The notes: generated from the letters alone by a model not told the origin. Positions 20,684 through 29,983 are shown, counted from the stretch's first letter. The stretch is 64,000 bases of DNA from Solirubrobacterales bacterium (GCA_003138355.1 PLFX01000025.1:27318-91317); one strand, 5' to 3'. Numbers and translations: made by a program.

Positions 20684-21313
20684 CTACTCGTCGGTGTTGA
20701 CGAGGCCGCGCTGGAGCGCGTAACGGACCAGCTCCGCGCGCGAGGATACGCGCAGCTTCTGCTGGATGTGAGAGCGATGGGTCTCGACCGTGCGGACCGA
20801 GAGGAACAGCTGCTCGGCGATCTCGGAGTTCGTGTGTCCGAGCGCGATGAGGCGCAACACCTCCACTTCGCGCTCGCTGAGGTCGTCGGGCGGGCCGGGC
20901 GGCGGCTCGCGAGCGATTCGCGCGCCCAGTGCGGGGTTCAGATATGTCTCGCCGGCTGCAGCGCGCCGCACGGCCTCGACGAGCTCGGCGTCGGCGGCCT
21001 CCTTGAGCACGTAGCCGATCGCGCCGGCGCTCAGCGCCTGTCGCGCGAATGCCGGCTCCTCCTGCATCGTCAGGATGACGATCTGCGTCTCCGGAGCCTC
21101 GTTGCGGAGCACTGGAATCGCGTCGAGGCTCGAGCCGCCGGGCATGTTGAGGTCGAGCACGAGCACGCCCGGATGGTGGCCGCGAACGTAGCGCCGCGCG
21201 GCTTCTACGTCGCCGGCTTCGGCCACGACCTCGAAGTCGGGCTCCGCTTCGAGCAGCAGCCGCAGGCCGCTTCGAACGACCGCGTGGTCGTCGGCGATCA
21301 CGATCCGGATCAT
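20684..21313 (-). CDS. NarL/LuxR-type response regulator
   Basis: A 209-aa regulator with receiver (1-120; Asp8-Asp9, acceptor Asp54 in LVLDLNMP, Lys104 in YVLKEA) and a C-terminal LuxR helix-turn-helix (LSEREVEVLRLIALGHTN). All catalytic residues are present, so this is the likely main partner of the DevS-like kinase 0.8 kb away. The start MIRIVIADD at 21313 is preferred; GGGAGG lies about ten bases upstream. An upstream ATG would add 13 residues. It is on the same strand as, and 110 nt upstream of, the altered regulator. Confidence 0.9.
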   Translation of the reverse strand: MIRIVIADDHAVVRSGLRLLLEAEPDFEVVAEAGDVEAARRYVRGHHPGVLVLDLNMPGGSSLDAIPVLRNEAPETQIVILTMQEEPAFARQALSAGAIGYVLKEAADAELVEAVRRAAAGETYLNPALGARIAREPPPGPPDDLSEREVEVLRLIALGHTNSEIAEQLFLSVRTVETHRSHIQQKLRVSSRAELVRYALQRGLVNTDE

Positions 21314-21435
21314 CGCGTTCGGCGCCTCCCCCGCATTCCCGCTCATATTCATGCACGCTATCGCGCGCGACAGCGCCGTGCGTGATACCGCTGCCCCGAC
21401 GCGCGGTGGGTCCCGCAGTTGGTCGATGGCGCCGC

Positions 21436-21441
21436 TACGCT
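21436..21441 (+). promoter_or_regulatory. Candidate -10 (TACGCT) for a leaderless transcript
   Basis: The hexamer matches TANNNT and ends eight bases before the ATG of the FAD oxidoreductase gene. No clear ribosome-binding site precedes that ATG. This suggests a leaderless mRNA. Confidence 0.4.
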
Positions 21442-21449
21442 GTGGCGGA

Positions 21450-22592
21450 ATGGGCACGCGGCCGCCACTCGCTGTTCTGATTGCCGGCGGCGGTGTCGCG
21501 GCGCTGGAGGCGGCACTCGCCCTGCGCGATCTCGCCGGTGATCTCGTGTCCCTGCGCATCCTCGCGCCCAATGGGGACTTCGGCTACCGACCGCTCAGCG
21601 TCCGTGAGCCGTTCGCCCACGCGAAGGCTGCGCGCTACTCGCTGTCCGAGCTCGCTGCGTCCGCGGGTGCCGAGCTGATCGAGGGCGAGTTCGCCTATCT
21701 GGAGGCCGATCGGCGTGTGGCGATAACCGCCTCCGGCGACGAGCTCCCCTACGACGCGCTCTTGCTCGGCCTCGGCGCGAGGACCAAGGACGCCTTCCCG
21801 CACGTGACCACGATCGACGCCGGGCATATGGATGAGCTCCTCCACGGTCTCGTCCAGGATGTCGAGGACGGCTACGCGCGCAGCGTCGCGTTCGCATCGC
21901 CCGCACGCCAAGGCTGGTCGCTGCCGCTTTACGAGCTGGCGCTGATGACCGCGGCGCGCGCCCACGACATGGGCGTAGCGGTCGAGCTGACCGTCGTGAC
22001 CCCCGAGGCGTCGCCGCTCGCGTTCTTCGGCGAGCGCGCGAGTCAGGCTGTTGCGACGCTCCTCGACGAAGCCGGCGTTGGCGTGATCGCCGGCGTTGAC
22101 GCGCACGTGCCCGAGGCCGGGGAGCTGCTCCTGATGCCCGGCGGGCGGACGCTCAACGCGAGTCGCATCGTCGCGCTGCCCGAGCTCTTCGGACCCGCGG
22201 TCCGCGGCCTGCCAACGGGTGAGCATGGCTTCATCCCGGTCGACGGGAATGGGCGCGTGCGCGGAGTCGAAGATGTCTGGGCGGCGGGAGACGCGACCGA
22301 CTGCCCCGTCAAGTTCGGCGGCCTCGCAGCGCAGCAGGCCGATGTTGCGGCGGCTTCGATCGCCGCTGCCGCGGGAGCGGATGTCGCCACACCGAGTGAC
22401 CAGCCGGAGATCCACGCGATCCTCCTCACCGGCCGGGAACCGCGCTACCTCAGCGCCCGGCTCGTCGGCGGGAAGGGCTTCGACGGCGAGCTCACGAAAG
22501 AGCCGACCTGGCAGCCCGTCGCGAAGGTGAACGCGCGCTACCTCACCGCCTACCTCGACGAAGCCACTCCACTCGCGGCAGGCCCGGGCTAG
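21450..22592 (+). CDS. FAD-dependent pyridine nucleotide-disulfide oxidoreductase family protein (sulfide:quinone reductase-like)
   Basis: A 380-aa flavoprotein. The N-terminal ADP-binding fold is VLIAGGGVAALEAALAL, and a second conserved block near residue 278 (GVEDVWAAGDAT) contacts FAD. There is no CxxC redox disulfide, so it is not a thioredoxin-reductase type. The overall layout resembles type II NADH dehydrogenase or sulfide:quinone oxidoreductase, but no membrane anchor is seen. The substrate is unknown. It is divergent from the NarL regulators and could be under their control, which is inference only. Confidence 0.75.
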   Translation: MGTRPPLAVLIAGGGVAALEAALALRDLAGDLVSLRILAPNGDFGYRPLSVREPFAHAKAARYSLSELAASAGAELIEGEFAYLEADRRVAITASGDELPYDALLLGLGARTKDAFPHVTTIDAGHMDELLHGLVQDVEDGYARSVAFASPARQGWSLPLYELALMTAARAHDMGVAVELTVVTPEASPLAFFGERASQAVATLLDEAGVGVIAGVDAHVPEAGELLLMPGGRTLNASRIVALPELFGPAVRGLPTGEHGFIPVDGNGRVRGVEDVWAAGDATDCPVKFGGLAAQQADVAAASIAAAAGADVATPSDQPEIHAILLTGREPRYLSARLVGGKGFDGELTKEPTWQPVAKVNARYLTAYLDEATPLAAGPG

Positions 22593-22593
22593 G

Positions 22594-22605
22594 CCGCCCG
22601 GGCGG
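22594..22605. terminator. Palindrome between convergent genes, possible bidirectional terminator
   Basis: A perfect 12-bp GC palindrome (CCGCCCGGGCGG) lies in the 27-nt gap between convergent genes. There is no T-run on either side, so termination is only a guess from position. Confidence 0.25.
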
Positions 22606-22619
22606 TCGCCCCGAGCCCG

Positions 22620-24398
22620 CTAGCTGCTCGCGGACCAGGCGTCGGTGAAGCCGCTCCCGCCCGGGCTGCTCAGCGCGCCGGGCGACGCGAGCAGCGTCGA
22701 GTCTGTGGAGGAGCTGACCATCTCGATCGGCTCGCTCCCAAGCGCTCTGATCGACTGCGCCCCGCTGGTCGTCGTCGCGGTGGCATTCGTGAACTGGACC
22801 GTGCCGAAGTTGGCAAGTGGCGTGATTCCGCATTGGTCCTCGCCGGTGCAGACCTCGGGGCGCTCGACGATCCACTCCGCGGAGGACTCCTCTGGCGCCG
22901 TCCAGTTGAAGGTGGTGCTGAAGGTCCAAGCGCGGGGCGAGGTCTTGTCTTGCATGTAGATCGTCCAGACGTCGCTCGCGCTGACCGAGACGCTCGCTGT
23001 CATCGCGTCGCCGGCCGCGACGGGGCAGCCTGCCAGCGAGAGCGGCGTGCACTGCCACGGCGCGTCCGTCTGTTGCTGTCCCAACGTGACCGCAGCACCG
23101 CGGTGCACAACGCTGTCGCCGTACATCTCGTACCACGCGCCGTAGCTGGCCGTTGTGCCCGTGCAGTCAGCCTCCGTCCCGTCCTGCTCGACGGTTGCGT
23201 CGTTGACCCCGTCGATCCCGACCCACTGCGACGAGAGGGTGTCCGCCTGGCCGCTCGGGCAGGTCAGGGTTGGAACAGTCCAGCTCGCGGTGACCGCGCT
23301 GTACGTCGTTCCACTCGCGGCGTAGCCCGACCAGTTCTCTGCCAGTGCGTAGCCGACCGCCACGATCGCGGGGTTGCTCGCCACGATGCCCGCTGAGCTC
23401 GTGAACACGGCCTCGTATTCGGAGAGGTTGTCCGTGGCGCTCGCGACGAACGAGTAGGTGTTCGAAGTCGCGCCGCTGATCGCCTGCCAGCTCGCCCCAT
23501 GGTTGGTCGAGACCTGCCATTGGATGCTTGGCGCGGGGTTGCCCGTGGCCGTCGCCGTGAACGTTGCCGTCTGTCCGGTGCTGACGCTCGTGTCCTGCGG
23601 CTGCTCGGTGACGGCGGGTGGACCCGTGATCGTTCCGCTCACGGTGAGCGTTGCGACGTCCGAAAGGACCGATCCGAGCGCGTTGGTGAACGCCGCGCGG
23701 AACTCGTCGCCGTTGAGGATCGAGCTCGCGACGAACGCAAGCGTGGGCTGCGTTGCGCCCGCGACGTCACTCCACGATGCGCCGCCGTTGTCCGAGATCT
23801 CCCACTGGACGCTCGGCGCCGGCTGCCCTGACGCAGTCGCGCCGAAGGTCACGGTTGCACCGGCGGCGGCGGTTTGGCTCGTCGGCTGGCTGACCACGAG
23901 CGGCGCGCTCTCGCCCGCGATCACCGAAAGCAGCGCGGGGGCCGTCGCGCGGCGGCCCCGGCGGTTGAGGAAGATCGCCCTGAACTCGTCCCCGCTCTGG
24001 CCGGCGAGGGCCATGAACGAGAAGCGCGTCGCGTGTGCGCCGGCGATGGCGCGCCACCTGCGTCCGCCGTTGACGGAGATCTGCCACCGGACTCTCGGTC
24101 GCGGGCGGCCGCTGGCCTTAGCCGTGAACTGTGCGTGGCTACCCGGCGCGACGAGCACGTTGGCCGGCTGCAGCGTGATCGTCGGGGCAACGGTAGCCGC
24201 GCGACGGCTGCGGCCCCGCTGCGCATGCGGCGAGACGAGGTCGAGATGAACGACCTGCCGGCTCTGGGGCCTCAGCAGCGGACCGGCAGTGCGCAGCTCC
24301 CTCGCGCTCGCCGATGCCGCCGCGGCCGAAACCCCGCCGACGATGGCGACCATCGCGACCCCTCGGCGCACCGCACTCTTCCAGCGGCAGCTCATCAT
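22620..24398 (-). CDS. Secreted G1-family (eqolisin-like) glutamic peptidase with three Ig-like repeats
   Basis: A 592-aa exported protein. Residues 1-33 form a signal peptide (twin arginine-like n-region, then an alanine-rich stretch ending ASASA). Three tandem Ig-like repeats follow at about 73-160, 167-254 and 260-348, each with VxWxIS, GxSW and FxAxF signatures. The C-terminal domain (about 350-590) matches the peptidase G1 family: ENWSGYA, WVGIDG, a candidate catalytic Gln405, WYEMYGD, and candidate catalytic Glu508 in AEWIVERPE. Eqolisins are acid endopeptidases best known from fungi. The Ig repeats probably anchor or space the enzyme outside the cell. It is monocistronic, with about 240 nt of gene-free DNA upstream. 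Confidence 0.85.
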   Translation of the reverse strand: MMSCRWKSAVRRGVAMVAIVGGVSAAAASASARELRTAGPLLRPQSRQVVHLDLVSPHAQRGRSRRAATVAPTITLQPANVLVAPGSHAQFTAKASGRPRPRVRWQISVNGGRRWRAIAGAHATRFSFMALAGQSGDEFRAIFLNRRGRRATAPALLSVIAGESAPLVVSQPTSQTAAAGATVTFGATASGQPAPSVQWEISDNGGASWSDVAGATQPTLAFVASSILNGDEFRAAFTNALGSVLSDVATLTVSGTITGPPAVTEQPQDTSVSTGQTATFTATATGNPAPSIQWQVSTNHGASWQAISGATSNTYSFVASATDNLSEYEAVFTSSAGIVASNPAIVAVGYALAENWSGYAASGTTYSAVTASWTVPTLTCPSGQADTLSSQWVGIDGVNDATVEQDGTEADCTGTTASYGAWYEMYGDSVVHRGAAVTLGQQQTDAPWQCTPLSLAGCPVAAGDAMTASVSVSASDVWTIYMQDKTSPRAWTFSTTFNWTAPEESSAEWIVERPEVCTGEDQCGITPLANFGTVQFTNATATTTSGAQSIRALGSEPIEMVSSSTDSTLLASPGALSSPGGSGFTDAWSASS

Positions 24399-24638
24399 CT
24401 GAGTGTCTTATCGGACGTCGCCGACGTGTCCAGGAGGGCCTCGACGCTTACTCAACCTCCTGACCGCTTTGTACACGCGGGTCGATCTCGCGCGAGTAAC
24501 GAAACAGGTCACAAGCAGCGATCAGCGACGGCGGGGCGGCCACGATCGGCTGGGATCCCGAAACGCCGAAGGACGCCTGACCAGCATCGCCTAGCGCTGG
24601 CGGCGGCGCTCGCAACCGGCTAGGCTCGCGGCGGTCCG

Positions 24639-25511
24639 ATGACTGGCGAGCCAACCGATCCCGAGCGCTCAGGTCGCCGACAGGAGCGAGCTGTGCGCAA
24701 CCGCGCGCTACTCGCGCTCGAGTACCCCGCAACCCAGGATTTCTATGTCGCGTCGCTCTGGTGGCGACGGCTCTTCTCCGAGCTCTTCGGCACGTTCCTG
24801 CTCGTGCTCGTCGCTGCCGGCGGCGGGGTCGTCGCGGCGACGAGTCACGGTGCGGTCAGTCGCGCGGCCGCCGTCACCGCTCCGGGCCTCATGGTCATGG
24901 CGATCATCCTCTTCATGGGCGCCGTCTCCGGTGCGCATCTGAATCCTGCCGTCACGATCAGCTTCTGGCTGCGCGGTGACTTTCCGCGCGCGCGGGTGGT
25001 GCCCTACGTCGTGGTGCAGCTCGCCGGCGCCGTTCTCGCGTGCCTCTTCGTCGACAAGGTCATCGGCGGGGCGGCCGGGATCGGCGCGACGCTGCCCGGG
25101 GCGCACGTCGCGGACTGGAAGGCGGCCCTGGTCGAGGGGGTGCTCACCGTGGGGCTCGTCTCGACGATCCTCGGCACAGCCTCGCGCGCGCAGAACGTCG
25201 GCACGCTCTCGGCGGTTGCGGTCGGCGGCTACATCGCGCTCGCCGGACTTTGGTCGAGCCCGCTCACCGGCGCGTCGATGAACCCGGCGCGCTCGTTCGG
25301 CCCGGATCTGATCCGCGGAGACTTCGCCCACTTCTGGCCGTATCTCGCCGGCCCAGTGCTCGGTGGCATCCTCGCGGTCGGCATCGCGTGGGTCCTGCGC
25401 GGGCCGGGGGGTGACCCGGGCGGACTCACAGCGGCGCAGGGGACGCTCGAACGCATCATGCGGAAGGGGCTCGACTCAGAGGCGAGCGACGCTGGCCCCG
25501 CGAAGCAATAG
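24639..25511 (+). CDS. Aquaporin / MIP family channel
   Basis: A 290-aa channel for water or small neutral solutes. Six membrane segments span about residues 40-265. The two pore motifs are SGAHLNPAV near residue 99 and GASMNPARSF near residue 213. The residues around the NPA boxes do not let me separate aquaporin from glycerol facilitator. The N-terminal 35 residues are hydrophilic and the start is uncertain. It is followed after 31 nt by a solute-binding lipoprotein gene on the same strand. Confidence 0.92.
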   Translation: MTGEPTDPERSGRRQERAVRNRALLALEYPATQDFYVASLWWRRLFSELFGTFLLVLVAAGGGVVAATSHGAVSRAAAVTAPGLMVMAIILFMGAVSGAHLNPAVTISFWLRGDFPRARVVPYVVVQLAGAVLACLFVDKVIGGAAGIGATLPGAHVADWKAALVEGVLTVGLVSTILGTASRAQNVGTLSAVAVGGYIALAGLWSSPLTGASMNPARSFGPDLIRGDFAHFWPYLAGPVLGGILAVGIAWVLRGPGGDPGGLTAAQGTLERIMRKGLDSEASDAGPAKQ

Positions 25512-25542
25512 GGGCGGTCTCGGGCGGTCGACCGCGCGGGGG

Positions 25543-27159
25543 GTGCGGCGGCGCGCGGCGGCCGTCGCGATGCTCTCGCTGGCCCTTGCGGTGGCCGCGT
25601 GCGGCGGTTCGCACACCCCCGGGGCGTCCGTCCCGCGCGCGCGCACGTTCATCGACGCCGTGCCGCTGCTTCCGGAGGACCTCGACAGCTCGGCAACGCC
25701 CTCGCCCGAGGCGGAGACCGTCCTGCCGAGCTGGTCGAGTGGCCTCGTCCGTCCGGCTGGCGTCACTCCCGGCGCGGGCACGCAGCTCCCGCCGGCTAGC
25801 GCGGTCGTTCCGTATCTCGCGACCTCGTGGCGGACCGCGCCCGGTGGCGACATCACGTTCGAGCTACGCCGCGGCGTGCGCAGCGCGTCCGGCGATCCGT
25901 TCACCGCCCGCGATGTCGCCTGGAGCATCCGCCGTGACCTGGCAGTCACGCCCGCCGCGCCCTACCTCTTCTCGCTCGCGCACCTCGACCGTGCCGACCC
26001 GCTCACGGTCCTTGGCCCCTACGCGATTCGCTTCAACGTGACCGCTCAGAGTCCCTTCCTGCTCGGGGTGCTCGCCTCGCTCGAAGGCGCGATCTTCGAC
26101 CGCAAGCTCTATCTCGCGCACGCGAGCCCAAGCGACCCGTGGGGCGAGGGTTGGGGCGCCACGCACTCCGCAGGCTTTGGCGCTTACTACGTGGCGCAGT
26201 TCCGGGAGGGCCAGCGGATCATCCTGCTGCGCAACCCGTACGCCTGGGATCACCCGTTCTACACGAAGGTCGAGATCAGGCAGATGCCTGATTCGGGACA
26301 CCGGCTCGCGGCGATCTTCGCCGGCAGGATCGACCACACGACGGGCCTTGACTTCGGCGACTTCGGCACCGCGATCCAGTACGGCTGGGCGAATCACGTC
26401 CGCGCGAGCATCCTCCAGACCGGCCCGGCGGTCGAGTCCTGGTTCCTCAATCTCGCGGTCAAGCCGTTCGACAATCCCGATGTACGGCGGGCGCTCGATA
26501 TCGCGATCGATCGCTCGCAGATCGCCGGGCAGACTTGGGGCGGCTTCGCGAAGCCGGACGTGCTCGCGCTCCCTGGCGCCTACGGTCAGGCGCAGCCGGG
26601 TGTCGACGACGTCGCATCGGCGCGGCGCCTGCTGGCGCGGGCCGGCTACCCGCACGGCTTCACGCTACCCGTATACGTGCCCTACGACCTTGGCGTCGGC
26701 AACCAGAGCTACGAGCTCTACCTGCTCGGCCAACAGCTTGCCCAGGTCGGGATCACGCTCGCGCCAACCGTGGTCTACGACGACGATCAGCTCTACGCGC
26801 TGGCTGGCGCACACCAGGTGCCTTCGGCGATCGAGGACGTCGTGCCGCTGCTCGGCGGCGCGGCGTTCACGTTGATCACCACCTACGGCGGTGTCGCCCT
26901 CGATCCGGCGAGCCCCGCGAGCCACTTCGGCTACGCCGATCCCGCGGTCGCGACGCTCCTCGCCGACCTCGCCGGGACGCCGGCGAGCGCCCCTGTGGGC
27001 CCGCTGATCGAAAAGATCACGGCGCGGATCGACTCGGACGTGCCGGCGGTGAACCTCTTCGAGCTGCCCGTCGAGAACGTGACGCGCGCGCAGATCGTCG
27101 GTTATGCCGCCCGCGCCGTCCCCGTCACCTACTACGAGTATCTGCGCCCGGCGCGCTGA
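25543..27159 (+). CDS. ABC transporter solute-binding lipoprotein, family 5 (peptide/nickel type)
   Basis: A protein of about 538 aa exported as a lipoprotein. The GTG start at 25543 gives a positively charged n-region (RRR), a hydrophobic core and the lipobox LAVAAC near residue 18. The SBP_bac_5 layout is clear: YLATSWRTAPGGDITFELRR-type strand, FTARDVAWSIRR, and FDNPDVRRALDIAIDR around residue 310. No permease or ATPase genes are nearby, so it either works with a distant transporter or has another role. Ligand is unknown. It is downstream of the aquaporin gene and may be cotranscribed. Confidence 0.85.
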   Translation: MRRRAAAVAMLSLALAVAACGGSHTPGASVPRARTFIDAVPLLPEDLDSSATPSPEAETVLPSWSSGLVRPAGVTPGAGTQLPPASAVVPYLATSWRTAPGGDITFELRRGVRSASGDPFTARDVAWSIRRDLAVTPAAPYLFSLAHLDRADPLTVLGPYAIRFNVTAQSPFLLGVLASLEGAIFDRKLYLAHASPSDPWGEGWGATHSAGFGAYYVAQFREGQRIILLRNPYAWDHPFYTKVEIRQMPDSGHRLAAIFAGRIDHTTGLDFGDFGTAIQYGWANHVRASILQTGPAVESWFLNLAVKPFDNPDVRRALDIAIDRSQIAGQTWGGFAKPDVLALPGAYGQAQPGVDDVASARRLLARAGYPHGFTLPVYVPYDLGVGNQSYELYLLGQQLAQVGITLAPTVVYDDDQLYALAGAHQVPSAIEDVVPLLGGAAFTLITTYGGVALDPASPASHFGYADPAVATLLADLAGTPASAPVGPLIEKITARIDSDVPAVNLFELPVENVTRAQIVGYAARAVPVTYYEYLRPAR

Positions 27160-27183
27160 CGCGCCGCCGCCGCCGCCGCCCGG

Positions 27184-27189
27184 TAACGT
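27184..27189 (+). promoter_or_regulatory. Candidate -10 (TAACGT) for a leaderless transcript
   Basis: TAACGT ends eight bases before the ATG at 27198, and no Shine-Dalgarno is present. The identical hexamer occurs nine bases before the J-domain gene at 57815. Confidence 0.4.
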
Positions 27190-27197
27190 CATCGCAA

Positions 27198-27728
27198 ATG
27201 CCAGCTGCGAGCGAGCCGCCGATCGGCGACGAGCGCTTCCGCGAGGTTCTCGGCCGCCTACCCACCGGCGTCGTCGTCGTGACGGCAAACCACGCCTCGG
27301 GCCCCGTCGGGATGTCCTCGAACTCGTTTACCTCGGTATCGCTCAAGCCGCCGCTCGTCCTCTTCTGCCCGGCCAAGGATTCGACGACGTGGCCGAAGAT
27401 CGCCGCGACCGGCGCCTTTGCCGTCAACATCTTCGCCGCTCACCACGAGCAGGTCTCGCGCCGGTTCTCGCAGCGCGGCGTCGACCGCTTCGCCGGCATC
27501 GGCTGGCACCCGCGTGCGGCCGGCCCGGCGCTCGACGAGGCGATCGCCTGGATCGAATGCACGATCGACGCCGTCCATGAGGCGGGCGACCACCTGATCG
27601 TCGTCGCCGCGGTCGACCGGCTCGAGCTCAACCCCGAGCAGATCGATCCGCTGGTCTTCTTCCGCGGACGCTACGGCTCGTTCCGCGGCGGGCCCGGCGG
27701 GGTAGCCTCTCCAGGCGGCGACAGCTGA
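27198..27728 (+). CDS. Flavin reductase family protein (FMN-binding split barrel)
   Basis: A 176-aa protein of the HpaC-like flavin reductase family. It shows FREVLGRLPTGVVVVTA at the N-terminus, SNSFTSVSLKPPLVLFCPA, and AVNIFA. Members use NAD(P)H to reduce FMN/FAD for a partner monooxygenase, or bind flavin or F420 themselves. It lies only 5 nt upstream of the FO synthase gene, so the pair is probably cotranscribed. Whether this one uses F420, flavin or both cannot be told. Confidence 0.85.
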   Translation: MPAASEPPIGDERFREVLGRLPTGVVVVTANHASGPVGMSSNSFTSVSLKPPLVLFCPAKDSTTWPKIAATGAFAVNIFAAHHEQVSRRFSQRGVDRFAGIGWHPRAAGPALDEAIAWIECTIDAVHEAGDHLIVVAAVDRLELNPEQIDPLVFFRGRYGSFRGGPGGVASPGGDS

Positions 27729-27733
27729 CCAGG

Positions 27734-29983
27734 ATGCGAGTAAACGCGAGCTCACAGCGGCCGATCGAGCGCCCGACCCGGCGGGTCAGCTTCTCGCGCA
27801 ACCTGACGCTCTCGCTCTCGCGTACGTGCGTCTCGCACTGCAAGTACTGCGCGTTCGCCACGCACAAGGCCCACCTGCAAGAGCCGGACGAGGTGATCGC
27901 GCTGCTCGACCGCGCGGGCGCCCGCAACATCAAGGAGCTCCTGATCCTGACTGGCGACGACCCCGCCGACCATCCGGGCGTCGCCGCAAAGCTGGCCGAG
28001 CTCGGCTTCGGCGACTTCGTCGACTACGTCGTCTGGTGTTGCGAGCGCGCGCTCCAGCGGGGGCTCCTCCCGCACACCAACCTCGGCGCGCTTGCGCGTG
28101 CCGACCTGGCGCGCCTGCGCGCCGTGACCGCCTCCCAGGGCCTGATGCTCGAGTCCCTGCGCGCCGACCTGACGGCCCATGCCGGCTCGCCGACGAAGGA
28201 CCCGCAGCTGCGCCTGCAGACGATTCGCGACGCCGGCGCGCTGCGCATCCCGTTCACGAGCGGCATCCTCGTCGGCATCGGCGAGACGCACGCCGATCGC
28301 ATCGAGGCGCTCGAGGCGCTCGCCGCGCTCCACCGCCGCTACGGCCACATCCAGGAGCTGATCCTCCAGAACTTCGTCCCCCACCGCCACTACTACGGCG
28401 AGGAGCCCGCCGATCTTGCAACCGCCGCGGCCGACGCGTATTGGCGCACGGGCATCGGCCGCCATCCGAAGCTCCCGTTGCCCGACTGGGCCTGCGAGGT
28501 CTCGATCGACGAGATGCTCGAGCTCGTGCGCACGACGCGCGAGCTGCTCCCCGGGGTCGGTATCCAGGTCCCCCCGAACCTTGCCGACTGGTGGCCGGCG
28601 CTCGTCAAGGCCGGTGCCAGCGACCTCGGCGGCCTCTCGGCCAACGGCGACCACATCTCGCCCGAGCACCCGTTTCCCTCGCCGCAGCGGGTCCGCCGGA
28701 CGCTCGCCCGCGACGGCTTTGCCCTGACCGAGCGTCTGTGTGTCTACCCGGACTTCATCGACCGGACCTGGCAGTCGCGCGCGGTGCTCGACACGGTCAA
28801 GGCGCGCTACTGGTCCTTCATCCCGCGGCGCGCGAGCGGGCGCCGCTCGGAGCGGCCGATACGCAGTGATCTGGTCTCGGGTGCGGTCTGTAAGGGGCGC
28901 GACGGCGTCGTGCTAAGCGAGCAGGAGCTCACGGCCCTCTTTGCCGAGACGCGACTCGAGGCGATCGAGGACATCCGCCAGGCCGCTGACGAGCTGCGCG
29001 CCGAGCTCGCCGGCGAGACGGTCACGTTCGTCGTTTGCCGCAACATCAACGTCTCGAACATCTGCACGGTCGGCTGCGCCTTCTGCGGCTTTGGCCAGAG
29101 CCGCCGCTCGCCGGAGGCCTACGAGCACGACCGGGCGACGCTCGAGGCGAAGGTCCGTGAGGCGGTCGAGCTCGGCGCGACCGAGATCTGCATGCAGTCG
29201 GGCATCCACCCCGACTGGACGCTGGCCGACTACGAGCACTGGCTGCGCGTGATCAAGGAGACCGCCGATATCCACGTCCACGCGTACTCGCCGATGGAGA
29301 TCGCGCACATGTGCGACGTCTCGGGCCTCGGACCGGCGGAGGTTTTGCTGCGTCTGCGCGCGGCGGGCCTCGACTCCGTTCCAGGGACGGCGGCAGAGAT
29401 CCTCGATGACGGCGTGCGTGAGCGCATCTCCCCGAACAAGCTCCCGGTCATGCGCTGGGTCGAGATCATCGAGGCGGCACACCGCATCGGCCTGCGGTCG
29501 ACGGCGACGGTGATGTTCGGCCACATCGAGGAGCCGTGGGAGCTCGCCGAGCACATGCGCGTCGTTCGCTCGCTGGCCGAGCGTACCGGCGGCTTCACGG
29601 AGTTCGTCCCGCTTTCGTTCATCCCGTTCCAGACGCTGCTTGGGCGCACGCACGGAATCGAGGAGCTCTCGACCGAGGAGAAGCTCAAGCACACGGCGGT
29701 GTTCCGCCTCGCGCTGGGGCGCTCGATCCGTAACCTCCAAAGCTCCTGGGTGAAGATGGGCCTGGACGCCGCCGCAGAGTCGCTCCGCTGGGGCGTCAAC
29801 GACCTCGGTGGCACCCTCATGGAGGAGTCGATCAGCCGCATGGCGGGCTCCTACCATGGCGTCAGGCTCGACCCCGAGGACCTGATCGGTGCGGCACACA
29901 GCGCCGGCCGGCCCGCCGCCGAGCGCACGACGCTGTACGAGATCCGCCGTCGCTTTGCCGTCGCGCAGCCGGCATATGGCTGA
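27734..29983 (+). CDS. fbiC: 7,8-didemethyl-8-hydroxy-5-deazariboflavin (FO) synthase, fused CofG-CofH
   Basis: A 749-aa bifunctional radical SAM enzyme that makes the F420 chromophore FO from tyrosine and the riboflavin intermediate 5-amino-6-ribitylaminouracil. Two [4Fe-4S] binding motifs are visible: CVSHCKYC (Cys32, 36, 39) in the CofG-like half and CTVGCAFC (Cys444, 448, 451) in the CofH-like half. The fused form is typical of actinobacteria. Its presence shows this organism makes coenzyme F420. It ends 45 nt before the 2-oxoacid dehydrogenase operon, which has its own candidate promoter. Confidence 0.96.
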   Translation: MRVNASSQRPIERPTRRVSFSRNLTLSLSRTCVSHCKYCAFATHKAHLQEPDEVIALLDRAGARNIKELLILTGDDPADHPGVAAKLAELGFGDFVDYVVWCCERALQRGLLPHTNLGALARADLARLRAVTASQGLMLESLRADLTAHAGSPTKDPQLRLQTIRDAGALRIPFTSGILVGIGETHADRIEALEALAALHRRYGHIQELILQNFVPHRHYYGEEPADLATAAADAYWRTGIGRHPKLPLPDWACEVSIDEMLELVRTTRELLPGVGIQVPPNLADWWPALVKAGASDLGGLSANGDHISPEHPFPSPQRVRRTLARDGFALTERLCVYPDFIDRTWQSRAVLDTVKARYWSFIPRRASGRRSERPIRSDLVSGAVCKGRDGVVLSEQELTALFAETRLEAIEDIRQAADELRAELAGETVTFVVCRNINVSNICTVGCAFCGFGQSRRSPEAYEHDRATLEAKVREAVELGATEICMQSGIHPDWTLADYEHWLRVIKETADIHVHAYSPMEIAHMCDVSGLGPAEVLLRLRAAGLDSVPGTAAEILDDGVRERISPNKLPVMRWVEIIEAAHRIGLRSTATVMFGHIEEPWELAEHMRVVRSLAERTGGFTEFVPLSFIPFQTLLGRTHGIEELSTEEKLKHTAVFRLALGRSIRNLQSSWVKMGLDAAAESLRWGVNDLGGTLMEESISRMAGSYHGVRLDPEDLIGAAHSAGRPAAERTTLYEIRRRFAVAQPAYG

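Noticed and set aside
24399..24638. tRNA or small RNA in the gap upstream of the G1 peptidase gene
   Set aside because: No cloverleaf or conserved RNA motif could be built from the sequence; it is treated as a divergent promoter region.
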